From NCBI RefSeq assembly GCF_000002875.2, contig NC_009420.2, positions 1,774,951 to 1,838,950 on the forward strand: DNA of 64,000 nt. Reading direction: 5' to 3'. Shown piece by piece: positions 21,046 through 30,378 of this stretch; positions within the stretch are counted from its first letter, which is position 1; every line of letters begins with the position of its first letter. The stretch comes from Leishmania infantum JPCM5. Taxonomy: Eukaryota > Euglenozoa > Kinetoplastea > Trypanosomatida > Trypanosomatidae. The translations under genes and the position numbers were made by a program. The notes beneath the pieces are model-generated. The model made no database searches. It saw only the letters and a program-made list of their open reading frames with translations, and had not been told where the DNA came from.

Positions 21046-21729
21046 ATGCCGAAATCGAAGCGCGCCAAGATTGTTCCGCTCACCAAGACGCAGGCGAAGA
21101 CGCGTGAGGACAAGGACAAGCTCATTGAGCGCATCCGCGAAGCCCTGGAGGACTACAGTGATGTGTACACCTTTCAGCTCCACAACATCCGCACCAACAT
21201 CCTGCAGCAGATTCGCGAGGAGCGCGCCGGAGACAGCCGCATCTTCCTGGGCAACAACAAGATCATGATGATCGCCATCGGGCGAGATGAGGAGAGCGCG
21301 CAGAAGCCGAACTTGCACAAGCTGTCGCCATTTCTCACGGGACTGTGTGGGCTGCTCTTTACGAACCTCAGCAAGAAGGAGGTAAAGGAGTACTTTGCAA
21401 CTGTTGGAGCCCCAGTCTACGCTCGCACCGGGCAGACGGCAACGGAGTCGCTCGTGCTCAAGGGAGGTCCGCTGCCGCAGTTTCCGCACAGCATGTTTGA
21501 CCACCTCGCCAAACTTGGTCTTCCCATCAAGCTGGATCGTGGGGTCATTGTGCTGCTGCAAGACACCACCGTGTGCGAGCCGGGCGATACGCTTAGCGCG
21601 GAGGCCGCGCAGCTCCTGAAGCTCTTTGGGGTTCAGTCTGCCGAGTTCAAGATGGACCTGACAGCGCACTGGACAAACGGCGTAGCAAAGAAGGTCAGCA
21701 ATAGCGCATCGAAGAGAAGTGGGAAGTAG
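21046..21729 (+). CDS. MRT4: Ribosome assembly factor MRT4 (P0-like)
   Basis: This 227-aa protein is a paralogue of ribosomal stalk protein P0. It occupies the P0 site on pre-60S particles in the nucleolus and is exchanged for P0 later. It begins MPKSKRAKIVPLTKTQAKTR, the basic MRT4-style N-terminus. An L10/P0 RNA-binding domain follows (about 25-125), with the DYSDVYTFQLHNIRTN and FLGNNKIMMIAIG blocks. Then comes the MRT4/P0 second domain (about 125-205), with FPHSMFDHLAKLGLPIKLDRGVIVLL and a CEPGDTLSAEAAQLLKLFG stretch. It lacks the acidic P0 C-terminal tail, as expected for MRT4. The start is the first ATG after a strong pyrimidine tract. The assignment is secure. Confidence 0.93.
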   Translation: MPKSKRAKIVPLTKTQAKTREDKDKLIERIREALEDYSDVYTFQLHNIRTNILQQIREERAGDSRIFLGNNKIMMIAIGRDEESAQKPNLHKLSPFLTGLCGLLFTNLSKKEVKEYFATVGAPVYARTGQTATESLVLKGGPLPQFPHSMFDHLAKLGLPIKLDRGVIVLLQDTTVCEPGDTLSAEAAQLLKLFGVQSAEFKMDLTAHWTNGVAKKVSNSASKRSGK

Positions 21730-22175
21730 CGAAAGCATCGCCGTCCGGCAGCGTCCTTGCAGGGCGACTGGAGCACGTCGGACGGATTTTTGCCGATCCC
21801 CCTAGTCTTGGGAGGCATGGGACAGAGAACCAAGGAAGGGCGTCGCGGTGACCGCTTAGCGAACGGGTCCTCGACACCGCGTTCGGAAAGTTGTTTCATC
21901 ACGGTGCAAGTCTACACTGGTGTCTCTCTGTCTCAGCGCCTGTGTGTACATGTGTGTGCGTGTGTGTGTGTTTGTTCATGCGTGACTCGCGTCTAACTGG
22001 TAATGATGTGCACTTTTCTGTTGTGGGAGTGTTAAAAAAGCGAATAAGCGCATCTTCTCTCTTTGCTTACTGTTGGCTTGATAAGCAAACTACCCATTGA
22101 CGGCAAAAGAGAAACGGCCAACGCCAGCTCGTTCAAGTGCCTCTGTCGAGTGCACAGCCACTGACTTTTCCTCAT

Positions 22176-22207
22176 GGAGGGAGGGAGGGAGGGGGAGGGG
22201 GGAGGGG
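22176..22207 (+). repeat. GGGA-repeat G-rich tract with quadruplex potential
   Basis: Six consecutive G-runs separated by single A bases, lengthening to five or six G at the 3' end, lie on the sense strand between MRT4 and the VPS9 gene. Quadruplex formation is inferred. Confidence 0.6.
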
Positions 22208-22668
22208 CAGCGCAGTGCTGCTCAGCAAGAAGGGCCTCTCCTTGTACTACGAATGCTCTCTGGCGACTCAGGGGCGCGTCATTGAATGAGGGCAGCTCTC
22301 CAAGGGCCTCGAACGCGTGACAAGGAGCAGCCGCGCCTTTGCTGGTACGCTACAAGAGCTCTGCGTGCGCTTGTCCCGCTGACGTGCGCAGGCCCCGTCC
22401 ATCAATGACGATCACTGCTCTTTTCATGTCTTTTGGTGTCTCTCTACCTCTTTTGCTTCGTCTCCCATCTGCTCTGAAAAACGGTTCACCATCTCTTTCT
22501 AATGCGAAGAAAAGCAAAACGGTGCCCGTTAGCGTTGAGGTGTATGCGCTGTGTTTCGCACCGCTGCTGCTGCTGCTCACCTCTTTCTTTCTCTTGCTGC
22601 CCGCTTCTTTCGCCGGCCTTTACTTCTGCTTCACTGGCTTCCTTTTTTTTTTCGCTCTGTTCTCGTGG

Positions 22669-22686
22669 TGTGTGTGTGTGTGTGTG
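22669..22686 (+). repeat. (TG)n microsatellite
   Basis: About nine TG units in non-coding spacer. Confidence 0.85.
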
Positions 22687-22941
22687 GTGGAAGAGATATC
22701 TGTCCGCCTCTGTTCTCTGTGCCTGTCTAGCTGTCTTTGCACCTCAGAAGAAATATCGCATTGCCTTTTCAGTGAGACAGCTGCACCATTGGTGAAGAGC
22801 TCTGCACGACAAAGTCATTGAGAGCCAGTTTTGATGTGTGCGGTCGCTCCTTATCACAGTGCTCCTCAGTGCCTATACTGCCCGTGAAGAACGTTTTTTT
22901 TTTGCGATTTGCTGTCTTCTTCGCAACTGTTGGAGAAGTCA

Positions 22942-25737
22942 ATGTCTTCACTTGACACGCGAGACGCAGTGAAGCACTATGAGCTGCGTCACAACGTCTT
23001 GTTGCAGAGTATACTGCCCGGGGGTCTCCTCTCGTCTCTGGAACTGAAGGAGCGTTGTGAGGCTCTTTTGGTGCCGCGGCAGGTCTCGCTCGAGGTGCTG
23101 CACATTGCCCCGTACTTTCTAGCCACTGCACAGCGTCCATCCACCGAGTCGAGCGCCAAGGCCGCAACACCGCTGTCGGCGCTCTTTGGTGAGGAAGACG
23201 ACGCGGCAGAGAGGGGCGGATCTCCCCAACAGGGTACTGACGCCGCGAATGATGGGGGGCGGGCCGGCGGCGTGACGTTTCCGCCAGAGAACATCGACGC
23301 TTTCAGGGCTGTCCTCACCCGGTTTCTCGAGTATCACCTCCTGCACTTCGACGGCTTTGGAAACTCCGAGTTCACCAACCTTAGCGGCCAGCGCGGCTCC
23401 TTCGCCGAAGATCTGGACCATGTGAAACGGTTCGGCCACTTTGGCCAAGTCGCCGTCCTCGCTGATGCAGATGCGCTTCGACCAAGGGGTAGCGGCGCTA
23501 GCGCTGACGGTACCTCCGCAGCCGCGGGCAATCTTCCATGCCATCCCTCGTCTCTGCAAATCTTCATAATCGACAAGCCTTTGATGGACTCCGAAGAAGT
23601 GCGCCTCGTCAGGGAGGCGCTGCACAAGCTCACAGTGTCCGCGGTTTCCAAAATCGAGGCGAAGATGTGCACGCCAAGGCTCACGACCAGCCTGGTAGAC
23701 ATACCGTTTTTAATGGGAGACCAGGACGCTGGACACTTGACAGCGCACATGAAGCAATCGTCGGAACAGTACGCTCTATCGGCACCCTCAGCAGCCCGCG
23801 TGGCGGCGGCGAACGCAATAGACGCAACGGATACGAACTCCTGTGACGGGTCCCTTACCGAAACGGTTGTGATTGAGGACTTTGAAGATGAGCCGCCGGA
23901 GGATCCTGACCTGGAGGCCTACGTGGCCAAGTACACGCACATTAGCGAGCGGCAGCGTCAGCGCAGCGAATCGACTCTCTCGGCGAGGGAAATGTTGAAC
24001 AGTGGCGGCAATGCCAACGCTCAAGATGAGGTGAGTCGCGCACCGTGCTTGTCCCACTCGCTCCCCTCTGCCCACGGACACCAAGACGTTGCTGTGGCCG
24101 GTGCTGACTGCCCTCCGAATGCGTCTAGAGCGGCAGGTACAAAGACTGCTGCTGCGGCCAAGACTAGCATGCACGCCAATGTTCTGTGCCACGAGTACAG
24201 CCGCGAGTGCATCAAGGACTACCGCCGTGTCGTGGCCGCCGACAACGAGATCTTCTACAGCGAGTTTGAGCGGCTCATGTCACTACGGTGCGCGGGTTCG
24301 CTGGCGAGGGTGATGAGCGAGTACGTGTCGAAAAATCAGCACTCGCAGCAGCCAATTCGGAGTAGTGCCGTGTACAATAAGTTCGTGGAGAGGTGCCACG
24401 CACTGTTGCGCAGGACCCCGCGTCTCTCCGCGGACAGGGAGCGGCTGACGATAATGCAGGAGGGCGTCGAACGGTACGTCACGTCGCGCCTCTACCACCA
24501 AATCTTCAACGTTTCTGAGGACGAGCGGCGCAAAAACGAGCGAATGCAGCAGAAGCTCCTACGGCTGGAGAACATGGCGCCAGCGGATTTGGATGCGCTG
24601 CCAGAAGTGGAGCTGCACCACGTGTGGGGCCAGGCGATGTTTGAGCTGGATGGCATGGACTTCTTCAAGTCCCCGCGAGAGAAGCTGCGGTGTGGAATGC
24701 GGTCATGCGAGCTGCTGAGCCTCGCGGTCGGTGACATTCTTCGACAGCGGCGCGAAGCCAAGCGCGCAGAGAATGCTGCCAAAACCGCCGCCTCCGGGAA
24801 CGCCGGTGGTGTTCCGCTAGCGTTCGGTGCCGACGAGTTTTTGCCTTGCTTTCTCTTGCTGGTGCTCCGCGCTCGTCCGCTGAGCTTTGTGCAGAACGTG
24901 CTCTACATTGAAAAGTTCCGCTGTCCCGCACTCATGTCCACTGAGGAGTCGTACTGCCTTGCGACACTGCAGTCGTCCTTGCTATTCTGGGAGAACTACG
25001 GTGAGGACGGGCAGATGGATGCGGCCTGTACCACAGCCTCCCCGCCTGGTAGCGCTGAAGCGACGTCGCACAACGGGGGTTCAGCGAGCATCCGCGCGCT
25101 CACCAAGGCGCCCCCGTCACTTTCGGGGATAATGCAGCAACAGCAGCCACCGCCACAGATGACGGAGAAAGATCTGCTGCCTTCTGTGCGACAGGCGTCC
25201 TCTACTGGTCGCCAGCAGGCCGGGCTGACAAACATCAGTCAGCCAGGCAGCGAAGCAGCAGCAGTCTCAGAGGGGAGATCGATGGAAGAGGAGGCGCCAA
25301 CCGTCCTGGATGTGCTGTTTGGCTGGGCGAACCGGAACTTGGCCCCCCTCGCCAGTGAGATTGGCCTCGGTGGAAAAGCCGGTGGCTCAGATGGAGACGG
25401 ATCAGCACGTCAAAGTGACAGCCTCGGTACTAAGCCGGCTTCCATCACTGGCCCAGGTGCGGTTGGACGCCTCTCCCCACCGCGGGGCACCGTCGCGGCG
25501 CCCACCTCCGGCAGCGAAAGGGCCGATGAAGTAAAAGATACAAGTTGTGCTGCTGATGTTTTCCACGCCGCCTTGGCACCAGCGTTATCACCGCCCCACC
25601 TTGCTTCCAATATGTCCCCGCGCGCCCGTGTGCGGCAGCTTCTGGTGACGCAGAATAAGACATTTGAACAGCTCACGTTGGCAGAGCTGCAGATGATTGT
25701 GGAAGAGGCTCGTCAACTCCTACTTGAGGGTAAATAG
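22942..25737 (+). CDS. VPS9-domain Rab5-family guanine nucleotide exchange factor
   Basis: This 931-aa protein has a VPS9 domain at about residues 480-690. Visible signatures are SRLYHQIFN near 513, a helical block with FFKSPREKLRCGMRSCELL at about 574-592, and ADEFLPCFLLLVLRARP at about 630-646. The last matches the catalytic A-D-[DE]-[FL]-LP motif, with Asp631 in the place of the aspartate that expels Mg/GDP in Rabex-5 and Vps9. It continues with a TEESYCLATLQSSLLFWE segment like the family's Y...L..A..F. Such proteins load GTP on Rab5-type GTPases at endosomes. The N-terminal 300 residues and a Ser/Ala/Gln-rich stretch after 690 have no recognised domain; the last 35 residues form a predicted helix. 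The ATG at 22942 is preferred because upstream in-frame codons are TTG/CTG only and an AG lies just before it. Confidence 0.88.
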   Translation: MSSLDTRDAVKHYELRHNVLLQSILPGGLLSSLELKERCEALLVPRQVSLEVLHIAPYFLATAQRPSTESSAKAATPLSALFGEEDDAAERGGSPQQGTDAANDGGRAGGVTFPPENIDAFRAVLTRFLEYHLLHFDGFGNSEFTNLSGQRGSFAEDLDHVKRFGHFGQVAVLADADALRPRGSGASADGTSAAAGNLPCHPSSLQIFIIDKPLMDSEEVRLVREALHKLTVSAVSKIEAKMCTPRLTTSLVDIPFLMGDQDAGHLTAHMKQSSEQYALSAPSAARVAAANAIDATDTNSCDGSLTETVVIEDFEDEPPEDPDLEAYVAKYTHISERQRQRSESTLSAREMLNSGGNANAQDEVSRAPCLSHSLPSAHGHQDVAVAGADCPPNASRAAGTKTAAAAKTSMHANVLCHEYSRECIKDYRRVVAADNEIFYSEFERLMSLRCAGSLARVMSEYVSKNQHSQQPIRSSAVYNKFVERCHALLRRTPRLSADRERLTIMQEGVERYVTSRLYHQIFNVSEDERRKNERMQQKLLRLENMAPADLDALPEVELHHVWGQAMFELDGMDFFKSPREKLRCGMRSCELLSLAVGDILRQRREAKRAENAAKTAASGNAGGVPLAFGADEFLPCFLLLVLRARPLSFVQNVLYIEKFRCPALMSTEESYCLATLQSSLLFWENYGEDGQMDAACTTASPPGSAEATSHNGGSASIRALTKAPPSLSGIMQQQQPPPQMTEKDLLPSVRQASSTGRQQAGLTNISQPGSEAAAVSEGRSMEEEAPTVLDVLFGWANRNLAPLASEIGLGGKAGGSDGDGSARQSDSLGTKPASITGPGAVGRLSPPRGTVAAPTSGSERADEVKDTSCAADVFHAALAPALSPPHLASNMSPRARVRQLLVTQNKTFEQLTLAELQMIVEEARQLLLEGK

Positions 25738-26903
25738 GCGAGCGTTTGCCTGTCACACATTGGGAGACCTTTTTGTTTGGTTTTGTTATTTGGTGGTGGC
25801 GGGCAGAGAGAAAGAGAGCAGGAAAAGGATGAGTATATACCGGAGCAAATGTGGAGGCGTGAGGCGGCCTTGCCGTTGCTCTGCCCTCTGCGGCTCCGTG
25901 CCTTTCGCGTGATTCTCTTCTTTGCTGCCTTGGTCAGTGGACGATAGAAACGGAGCTCGTTAATTGTTTTTTTTTCCTTGCACTTTCCCGTCACCTTCTG
26001 GGATTGTTTCGCTTTTTTTTTTCGCCTGTGTCCCGACCGCGAGGGTGCCTTTCTCGGGGTGTTTTCGCTTGCGCGCATGTGTGGTGGTTTTTTTTCAGCT
26101 CGCCTGTGTTCGGCAGTGCCTCGCGAACGACGACCTCTGCTATCGCTAGTGCCCTCCACTTCCTCGTACCCCCGTGGTGAGGCTCTCACATGTGTCTTCT
26201 CTGTTTTGGTAGCGCTTCCGATGTGGACTTTTTTTTTGTTGCCCCTTTTTCGTTGGTTCATCTTCCGTGCTCTTCGCCGCGTTTTGCCTGTTTCTCTTCT
26301 GTACCTCACTGGGTGTGCGTTCTTGGTCTCCCCGTCACCGTTTGCTGCTGAAGAAGTGTCTTTTCTATGAGCCCCTGTGCACCTGCAATCGGTGAAAACA
26401 CTTGTTTCTTCTTTTTGTGTGCGTCTCGGGGGCTGCCCTTCGCGCCACACTCCGTAGCATACGCTCCCCCTTTGTATCCGCGTAGGCTGGTGCAGCGAGC
26501 CACGCGCTGTGAAAAGAAAAAGGCATCGATCACCATTCTTCGCCTTTTTTGTGTGGCAAAGCGGTTTCGGCAGCATACCCCCCCCCTCCTCCCCCAGAAG
26601 AGCAGAACGATGAACATGCTTATGTGTGTTGCTCCTCCTCCATGATCGCTCGTCGCCCGGGACGGTGGTTTCATTCGTCGCTTCCTCTTCCACTCCCCCT
26701 TCTGTTTGCTCTTTTCCAAGCACGCACGCACACAGGCACACACACAGAGGGCCGAACATAGTGTCCTTCGCACGTCATCCTACTCTACTCGCCTGTCGTA
26801 GTAACGGTGCAGTGGCGCGTCTCAAACATACTCCGCGAGAAAGGGGAAAGCCGATTCGCTCGTTTTTTTTTTGGCTTCCAACGAAGAAGCCTCTCCTCCT
26901 CGC
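25738..26903 (+). other. Intergenic region, pyrimidine-rich
   Basis: No gene is seen. The + strand has repeated T-runs (about 25966-25977, 26012-26023, 26086-26096, 26227-26237). The complementary frames are therefore Lys/Arg/Glu-rich and open, but not coding-like. A T-run at about 26862-26871 followed by AG near 26883-26887 fits trans-splicing of the next gene. Confidence 0.5.
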
Positions 26904-27290
26904 ATGCTGAAGCCCAGTCGTCTTGTCGGTCTGTCAGCAAGCATCCTTGGCACCCACCTACACATGTCCGCAGAGCAGCACACTGAGGCACAGGTGTCGG
27001 AGCTGGAGAAGCGCGCAACAAGCGCTGAGAAGCAGCTTCAGGCGCTAAGGGTGAAGCTGGAAGACGGCGCCGGCGCTGCTGCCAGCGGCGCCAAACTGGA
27101 GGCCCGTCTGCGTGAGCTGCTGAAACTCATGTGCGAGGACCGTGATGAATGCGAGATGATACGCGCTCAACGTGACGAGCTCATGGAGGAGAACGCCCGC
27201 CTGCGGGCGCAGGTGATGAAGGGTGAGTACCGCATCAAGCACCTCCTGCGTACTATTGAGGAGATCGAACAGGCTGGTGCGCCTCAGTGA
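26904..27290 (+). CDS. Small coiled-coil protein, function unknown
   Basis: This is 128 aa from the first ATG after the T-rich tract. A second in-frame ATG at 26964 (MSAEQHTE...) would give 108 aa and may be the true start. From about residue 30 to the end the sequence shows heptad spacing of Leu/Ala/Met with many Glu/Lys/Arg (SELEKRATSAEKQLQALRVKL; LMEENARLRAQVMKGEYRIKHLL), a long coiled coil broken by a short Ala/Gly patch near 55-65. No family is recognised by eye. High GC at third positions and the well-placed acceptor support a real gene. It could be a structural or adaptor protein; nothing in the neighbourhood says which. Confidence 0.7.
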   Translation: MLKPSRLVGLSASILGTHLHMSAEQHTEAQVSELEKRATSAEKQLQALRVKLEDGAGAAASGAKLEARLRELLKLMCEDRDECEMIRAQRDELMEENARLRAQVMKGEYRIKHLLRTIEEIEQAGAPQ

Positions 27291-28007
27291 GACGCAGAGC
27301 ACACAGATACACGCAGGGATGGAAAAAGGAAACGTGAAGGCGCTCGATAACTCGCAGTGACTTTGATTCTTTTCGTTGTTTGCTTCTTCGTGGTGCCGCA
27401 AGGGCAGGAGTCGTCCTATGCCATCTAGGCACAGGGCGCATCTGGCCAGCTAAAATTGATGAGGCTTCTTGCGCCCATTAGGGCTGCGTGAGCACGTCCA
27501 GGTGCCCCTCCCTCTCCCCCTCCAAAAAAAAAGGGAAAGCGAACACATGTACTCGACATAAAAGCAATACTGAAACACAAGAGTACGTGCGTCCATGTTC
27601 GCCCAGTGCGTCTAGTCAGGCATTCACGTGTGTGCGCCACAAAACAAAGGGGAAAGCTAAGGCATTTTTGTTCTCTTCACACAGTCGATTTTTCTGACGC
27701 TTGCCTTTCATGGGAGCGGTTCAGCTGCGTTGCTGTTCCCTAGTCGACACACACTCTCACCTGCGTGATGCGGCACTCGCCATCTCCATTCTTCCCTTTC
27801 ATTTCGTATCTCCTTCGACTCTCTCCTCGGCAGCAATCAGGCTTCTCGGAAAGCGTTCCTCCGTCCGACGTCGGGTAGTTGGTCCCGACACCTCGGCTAT
27901 CTTTTCCTCGCCGACCCTTCTCTGCTCTCCCACGTCTCGGGCGCTGGCCTGCTGTTGTTCTGTTGCTGTACGAGTTGCATAGCATCAAGCAAAGTCTAAG
28001 AGTAACG

Positions 28008-28030
28008 CCCCTTTTACATCTGTTCTACAG
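28008..28030 (+). promoter_or_regulatory. Predicted polypyrimidine tract and spliced-leader acceptor
   Basis: A C/T-rich stretch ends in CTACAG at 28030, which would leave a 71-base 5' UTR. Prediction is from pattern. Confidence 0.45.
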
Positions 28031-28039
28031 ACGGATAAA

Positions 28040-28055
28040 GTATATATATATATAG
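28040..28055 (+). repeat. (TA)8 microsatellite in predicted 5' UTR
   Basis: About eight TA units lie 47 bases upstream of the next ATG and downstream of its likely splice acceptor. Confidence 0.8.
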
Positions 28056-28101
28056 CTGGCAACCCCGCCTAAAAGCTTGTTCGCCCCATTGGCGTGCAGC
28101 C

Positions 28102-28341
28102 ATGAAGGAGTACACACGTGAGGAAGTAGCGATGCATTGCACTTCGCAGGACTACTGGGTCATCGTGGACAGGCATGTCTATCACTTGGATGCCGAGTTT
28201 GTTACGACACTGCACCCTGGTGGGCTGATTATTTTGGAGTCGGCCGGCAAGGACGGGTCGGTGATGTTTCACGAGCACCACAATTTGGAACGGGTGAGGC
28301 CCATTCTGGAGGAGTACTGCATTGGTAAACTCAAGAAGTAA
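28102..28341 (+). CDS. Minimal cytochrome b5-like heme-binding domain protein
   Basis: This 79-aa protein is a single cytochrome b5-like domain. It starts KEYTREEVAMHCTSQDYWVIVDRHVYHL, matching the family's (Y/F)(T/S)xxEVAxHxxxxDxWVxVxxxVYDx opening. It then has the heme-ligand motif HPGG near residues 40-43 and the second histidine region FHEHHNLERVRPILEEYCIG near 57-76, in place of the usual GHSxxAxxxLxxYxIG. There is no membrane anchor and no fused reductase or desaturase, so it would be a soluble electron carrier. Which of the His residues in HEHH is the second axial ligand is unclear. Length is slightly short for the family (about 85-100 for the core). Identification is good; the electron partner is unknown. 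Confidence 0.85.
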   Translation: MKEYTREEVAMHCTSQDYWVIVDRHVYHLDAEFVTTLHPGGLIILESAGKDGSVMFHEHHNLERVRPILEEYCIGKLKK

Positions 28342-29128
28342 CGCAGCTGCGTTTTTGAGCACGGCGAACGCTCGCGGTGTCGCGATGGTAGGTTTGCCTG
28401 GCGGATGAGCGAGAGCGGATGTGAGCGCTTGGATGTCTGTGTTGGCAAGAGCGTCTACACTCCCTCTGCAGTGGAGGGAGGCTGGGCATGTTTCCCAAAA
28501 GAGTTCGTTCCTTGCTGTCTTGCGTATTTATTCTCTTCTCCCGCCCTGTCAGTGCTCGTTCGCCTGCTCTTGTACTGCTCTTGCGGTGTCTTGGACAGCG
28601 CGAAGGCGGGGCGTTTCGCGGCAAAAAGAAAGAGACGACGACTCACGTCCGGTTGGCTGGTGGGGCCGCTCTTCGAAGAGACTTTATTTCTTTACCATTC
28701 ACACGTGGCGCCCCCTAAACGAGGGGTACGCGCACTTGCTGCTCTGTGAATCGGTGTCGACCTACTGCCCGAGCAATTCATGAAAAGGAGCCGCACGCGC
28801 GCGCTCTGTCGTGTCTTGGACCACTCCCCCCACGCCCTTTTTACACATCCATCGACAGTCCAGCATGTACACGCGCACACGTCATTTTCTTCTCATTCCT
28901 TGGCTGCACCGCCCTTTTTCCTCTCCTGCCACGCCGACAACTGCTCGCTTGCTCGCACGCGCATACACATCGGCACCCAAACTCACGCATATATGGACAC
29001 ATGTTGGCGCGCACGCCATATTGCACATCCTTCAGAGTGCAGTTCTTTTTGTCTTGTTTTTATCTGCACGCCATTGTTTGTGTGTGCGCGCGCGAAGTCT
29101 CGTTCACACCATCCATTTTCTCTCCCCT

Positions 29129-29151
29129 ACACACACACACACACACACACA
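29129..29151 (+). repeat. (CA)n microsatellite
   Basis: About eleven CA units in non-coding spacer. Confidence 0.9.
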
Positions 29152-30360
29152 GGCGCACGCGCGCTCCCGCACACGCGGCGTTCCGTTTGTAGTCCTCCCT
29201 GATCGAGAGGGTACAAGAGACGGCAAATAGACGAGATCGCAGATCCGAACGTCCTCGAGGAGACGCGCGATCGACATAGTTGTGGTGCTTGTGCAAGAGG
29301 TGGCTTAGCGCGTTTCACTGTGTTCACACAGGAAGGAGTGCACTCGCCGCCGCGATTCGCACACAGAGCTGTGTGCGTTCGCGTGCGTTCAACTCGTTAA
29401 CGTGCGTGCTTACGCTGCGGCTCTGTATGCTGCAAAGCCGTCCCACGGATCCCTCTCATTGTATAGATATACATAGCGAGGTGAACGGTCTCCTTGGAGA
29501 GTGGACGCTTACGTCCGCCGATCGGCGTCTGCCCCTTGCGACCTCGTCTGCTTTCACACCTCCTCTCCTTCTTCCTCTTCCACAGCCATTCAGTGAGCCT
29601 TCGTTAGCCTCCCAAAGAGTTTCCGTCTCATGTCTCATCAAGGGTTTTCTTTAACGTTTTATCTTTGCCTCGTTTTCACAGACGTTCAGATCGAACGCGA
29701 AAAAAAAAACGACGATATCAGGCTCAACCGCCGAACTGCGTGCATTGATAAACCCTGCGGTGCTCTTTCCTTTTCATTGCGGATTCCTGCTTTCACGCAC
29801 AACTTCTCAGCTCCCTTCGGTGTCTCTTCCCCCCCCCCCCGAGTGCATTATAATCAGGGGCCAGTTTTCTAGCCACTTCCCTTTTTTTACATCTTCACTC
29901 GGGGAGACGGGGGAGGTTGGAAGGAAGGGTCGACTATCACTCCCGTGAGGACAGAACACAAACCATTGCACAGTAACTTTCTGCCACCTCGAGTCACACG
30001 GGCGGGGGGTGCAGGCGGCACGATCGCGCACACCCTGCTTATGTGATTGGCCGGCTATTCCTATGCTGCTGCTGACAAGGCCTCTTCTCTTCTATGTAGT
30101 GTTCTCCTCTCGTTTCCTGCCCTTTTTTTTCTTGCACTGGCGAAGGAACGGAAGTACTCATACATCTTTACTTCCTCCCCATTCCGACTCGCGTGAGTCT
30201 GTGTGTGTTCGTCTGTGTGTTTTGGGCTCTGCATCGGCGATATATATATATATACACACATAGTTATTTATTTACATTTGCGAGGCGACGGCGTACGGCT
30301 CAGGAAAGGGGTGCAGTAGGAGGTGCGTTTTCTCTTTTCCCTCTTCTCATTCTCTCCTCC

Positions 30361-30378
30361 TGAGTGAGTGAGTGAGTG
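30361..30378 (+). repeat. (TGAG)n tetranucleotide repeat
   Basis: Four to five tandem TGAG units. A TA/CA repeat lies about 110 bases upstream (about 30240-30260). Confidence 0.85.

Larger units (their letters stand above)
21730..22941 (+). other. Intergenic region
   Basis: No gene is seen. It includes TG-rich repeats at about 21946-21973 and (TG)n at 22669-22686, a G-rich tract at 22176-22207, and a T-run (about 22894-22903) followed by AG at 22937-22938 that fits trans-splicing just before the next ATG. Confidence 0.5.
27291..28101 (+). other. Intergenic region
   Basis: No gene is seen. A pyrimidine-rich stretch (about 28008-28028) ends in CTACAG (AG 28029-28030), the likely acceptor for the cytochrome b5-like gene. 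A TA repeat follows within the predicted 5' UTR. Confidence 0.5.

Noticed and set aside
25713..26759. 348-codon minus-strand ORF, Lys/Arg/Glu-rich
   Set aside because: It is the complement of pyrimidine-rich spacer, overlaps the end of the VPS9 gene and is the only long candidate on the opposite strand there.
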